From Blasia pusilla (taxonomy: Eukaryota > Marchantiophyta > Marchantiopsida > Blasiales), in the NCBI GenBank assembly GCA_050084515.1, contig CM114275.1, forward strand, positions 5,642,001 to 5,706,000: 64,000 nucleotides of DNA, given 5' to 3'. Below, in pieces: positions 61,201 to 64,000 of this stretch (the first letter of the stretch is position 1; every line of letters starts with the position of its first letter). The notes beneath the pieces were generated by a model that saw only the letters and a program-made list of their open reading frames with translations, was not told where the DNA came from and did no database searches. The position numbers and the translations under genes were made by a program.

Positions 61201-61782
61201 GTGCTTAGTCATTTTGGTGCACCAGCTGAAGTGTTGACCCACCAGGGTATAGAGTTTCAGGGTGAGTTTCAGGTCTTGTGTGACAAGGCGTTGATTGATC
61301 ATCGGACCACGTCTCGAGATCATCCAGAGGCGGATGGTTTGGCTGAGCGTGTGGTTCAGACGGTGAAGAGGGCATTGCGCAAGTATGGCCTACAGAAGAG
61401 GCATCTTGGAGACTGGGATATTCAATTGCCATGGTTAGCCATAGGGTATAGGTTCAGTCGCCAAGCATCCTTGGCTTCCTTCTCACCTTATTTTCTATTA
61501 TACGGCCGAGATCTAGACTTGCTAGCAGCAATTCGTCGGAAGTCTAGTGAGATGGTGAACCTTGATGACCCAGAGATGTGGATGAGGGTGTGTTCTCAGC
61601 GGGCAGAGCTTTTTCGGAGAGTTATGCCAACAACTTTGAGAATCTTCCCATTGCTCAACATAGAGATACGTTGCGGTATGCAACCATTCGGGGTGGAGGT
61701 TATCGACCATCGATTCGTAGGTTCCATGGAACTAGGGTTTAAAGAGTTGATTATTTTTTGCCTTAGAAGAATATTTAGATAA
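58258..61782 (+). pseudogene. Decayed Ty3/gypsy retrotransposon polyprotein
   Basis: In order: a pre-RT segment (DERERAMGF..VLGQAMDVNCLTW), reverse transcriptase (CGDYRPIN, AMPTLEEIF, FSTLDL, FLPFGLKNA, and the YIDD active site at about 59,653), RNase H (DWSRLGLGAVL, EGECLAVVW, TDHQPLKW, DGDGLSRNP) and integrase (HEALGHFG..HCMVCD zinc finger, SVDFAGPL, HPEADGLAERV). This order (RT-RH-IN) is Ty3/gypsy. Frameshifts occur near 59,600-59,645, 60,095 and 60,740, with a TAA at 59,839. The second integrase Asp is His (THQG, codon 61,240-61,242). No gag or clear long terminal repeats are seen. It is a non-autonomous fossil. Confidence 0.9.
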
Positions 61783-62895
61783 TTATATTTAAATCCTCAA
61801 CTATATAGGGAGTTGATCTCAAGAAATTTTAACTCTTTCTATAGATTTTTTTTATTAATTTCCTTTCGGGAAAATATGAGAACCCCACAAATGTTACATT
61901 TGAGAGTAGCAAAATTCAATTCAGAAATGAAGGAAGGATTTGAATATTATGTGCAATAGGTACATTTAAATTGCAATCAAATCTATTTTTTGAAACACAA
62001 CGATTTTATTTAAATCCTCAACTATATTGGACATTCATTTCTTACAAGGGTGGGTAAGTATACATTTCTTTCTTCATGCGTTATTTTTTTTAAGAAGTGA
62101 GAGGGGACTAAGTTGAAGGTATTTTATACTTTTGTTATATGCAACAAACTATCTCTTATTTTTTGTTCATCCCCCTATTTTATTTCAAGATTTAATATAA
62201 TTTTCATTATCTTAAATCTTAAGAGTAAAGATATTTCAATTAAAAAATTAATTTCACTCATTAGGGAAAATTTATGTTTGGGGATTTAAATGATTTTTAA
62301 ATTACAATGGCCTCTTTTCTAAGTAAGTCCACTCTCCACTCCCCATCAAGGTTGCATGTGGACAAAGTCTGTATCTGCGGACATATCCATGTTTGTGGAT
62401 TTAAGTACGTGCTATGGAAGAACTTGTTCATGTGGATCCCATCTTCCTCTTCTTTCTTCCTCCCTCCACCTCCCCTTAGGTAGCAAGTATATATTGGCCA
62501 ATGTCAAAATCCTCAAAGAGAGTCATTCATTCTTGAACTTGGCGATTATGTTGATGGAGAAATTTGGCTTTCACTTCTTCATTGCTTCAATTCATCCAGT
62601 TCTTCATTGCTTTGACTAGCCCTTGAGGCAATCTTCAATGCTCTTAACAGGCCCTTGTGTGTGCTTCATTCTCTTGATAGCTTCTTGACCGCGCTTGATT
62701 GAGTACCTGAAGGCTATTCCTTCTACTGAAGATGTGATCGCTTGATCATTTTATATTGCTACTACACAAAAATAATTTCATCATGGAGGGAAACAACATG
62801 TTGGCTTTATATATGCTATTCTGATTGTTGTAAGAGGCGGGCTCTTGCAGGTCGAGGTTTGATTTCTTTTAGGATTTTGTATGAGTACTAGAACA

Positions 62896-62964
<69 letters not shown>

Positions 62965-64000
62965 CTTCATCTTGTTTGTTCTGAGGGAAAGCATTTAGTC
63001 TTTTCTTGGGTCTTGCCTAGGATGTGGGTAAGGGAATGTGCCTCTATTCTCACTTTGCATGTCTCCTTCACTATAGAATGCTCTTATAAGGTGCGGCTAG
63101 GACGTTGACGTGGGTGTGGGGATCAACAAGATGCAAGTGTTGTTGTTCTCCTTGTGTGAAGAGTGCTCTTGTTAGATTCTAGGACGTGCTTGATCGAGTG
63201 CCCAACGGCTTTTGTTTGTGTCCGTGTTGCTCATTCTTCCTGTCATATTCTAGACCGCATCCGACGGTTATTCCTTCTCATGAATTTCTTTCTTGTAGGC
63301 GGAGTATTGATTGCAGACTGCGGATGTATGTGCAGCTAGGATGTGGATGCGCGGATCGACGAGATGCAAGTGCGGCTAGGGCGTGGGTGCAAGGATGTGC
63401 CGCTATTGTCACTTGTGGTCCATCAAGCTCTATCCATCTTCTTCTCTACAGAATTCTCTTGAAAGAATCATGGCCACCCTTCTAAGAGTGCACGATAACT
63501 ATTGTTCATCTCCCTTTTGCTGATTGTTGCTATCACATTCTTGACCGCGCTTGCAAACCTAGCATCTATTCTGTCGTGCGAATCCACATCGTCATACAAC
63601 ATACATTGCTGACATACCATACTCACATACATACATAACATAGATGAGAGCATCCACAAACATAAGTGTACCACAAGCTGAAATCCGTGTGAGACGTACT
63701 CTCATAAAACACGTATAGAATCACATACAATCGAGCCAAACCCACTCCACGATGGGAGAATCTAGGTCGAAACTTGCGGGAAACACCATAGCCAAGAGCT
63801 CTACTCACTACCAAGGCTAACTCCCAACGCAACATGCTCAACTCAAAGAACTGACTGTTCTTTGGGTGCACTCCACACTATATCCTCCAACCTAAGAGCG
63901 GGCCCTACTGAGAAAGTCACCCCCAATTGAGTAACCCCCAACTCTATGTATGAAACCGCATCTCTACCTAACCACCACGGTCCTACATAAGGTATGGCCT
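61783..64000. other. AT-rich and low-complexity DNA, no gene seen
   Basis: 61.8-62.35 kb is AT-rich. CAAGGTTGCATGTGGACA starts near 62,347. 63.1-63.45 kb has two similar blocks with GGTGCGGCTAGGACGT / AGTGCGGCTAGGGCGT and GATCRACRAGATGCAAGTG near 63,090 and 63,350. None of the short frames resembles a protein family. Confidence 0.55.
62897..62961. repeat. (TA)n microsatellite
   Basis: An uninterrupted TA run of about 32 repeats can form cruciform or slipped structures and is likely length-variable. It lies outside any recognised gene. Confidence 0.97.

Overview
The window looks like nuclear DNA of a green-lineage eukaryote, most likely a streptophyte alga or another non-seed plant. The reasons are spliceosomal introns with GT..AG borders, plant transcription-factor domains (AP2/ERF, B3, Agenet, and a probable BELL-type TALE homeodomain), a MuDR-like transposon and a Ty3/gypsy retrotransposon of plant type. 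I cannot name the species from sequence alone. Gene density is low and repeats are abundant.

Layout. 1-1261 is AT-rich and has no gene. 1270-14532 is a 13.3-kb Mutator-like (MuDR-type) DNA transposon. It is bounded by an exact 8-bp target-site duplication (1262-1269 and 14533-14540) and ~109-bp terminal inverted repeats, each followed on the inside by a GGAC-rich minisatellite. Inside it, two multi-exon genes face each other: a plus-strand gene of unknown function (about 3.1-7.8 kb) and a minus-strand MULE transposase (about 13.0-9.7 kb). The transposase has a zinc-binding N-terminus, DDE motifs and a SWIM finger, and carries apparent frameshifts. This convergent layout matches maize MuDR (mudrA and mudrB).

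14541-22216 holds no recognisable gene and includes an AT-rich island (17.4-19.95 kb). About 31.8-22.2 kb on the minus strand I read a multi-exon gene with a coiled/POX-like block followed by the first half of a TALE homeodomain, and a putative, atypical recognition-helix block further downstream. 31.8-46.1 kb has no gene I can support.

46091-55176 is the best-resolved gene. Eight exons join in phase into a protein of about 2,338 residues with the order Agenet/Tudor-like, B3, INO80D/KANL2-type C3HC3H zinc finger, one canonical AP2/ERF domain, then five diverged AP2-like repeats. I know of no described plant family with this combination. It is the strongest candidate here for an undescribed system, probably a chromatin-reading, multi-DNA-binding regulator.

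57.5-61.8 kb carries a decayed Ty3/gypsy element (RT, RNase H and integrase, with frameshifts, a stop and a lost integrase Asp). The window ends in AT-rich and low-complexity DNA with a long (TA)n tract.
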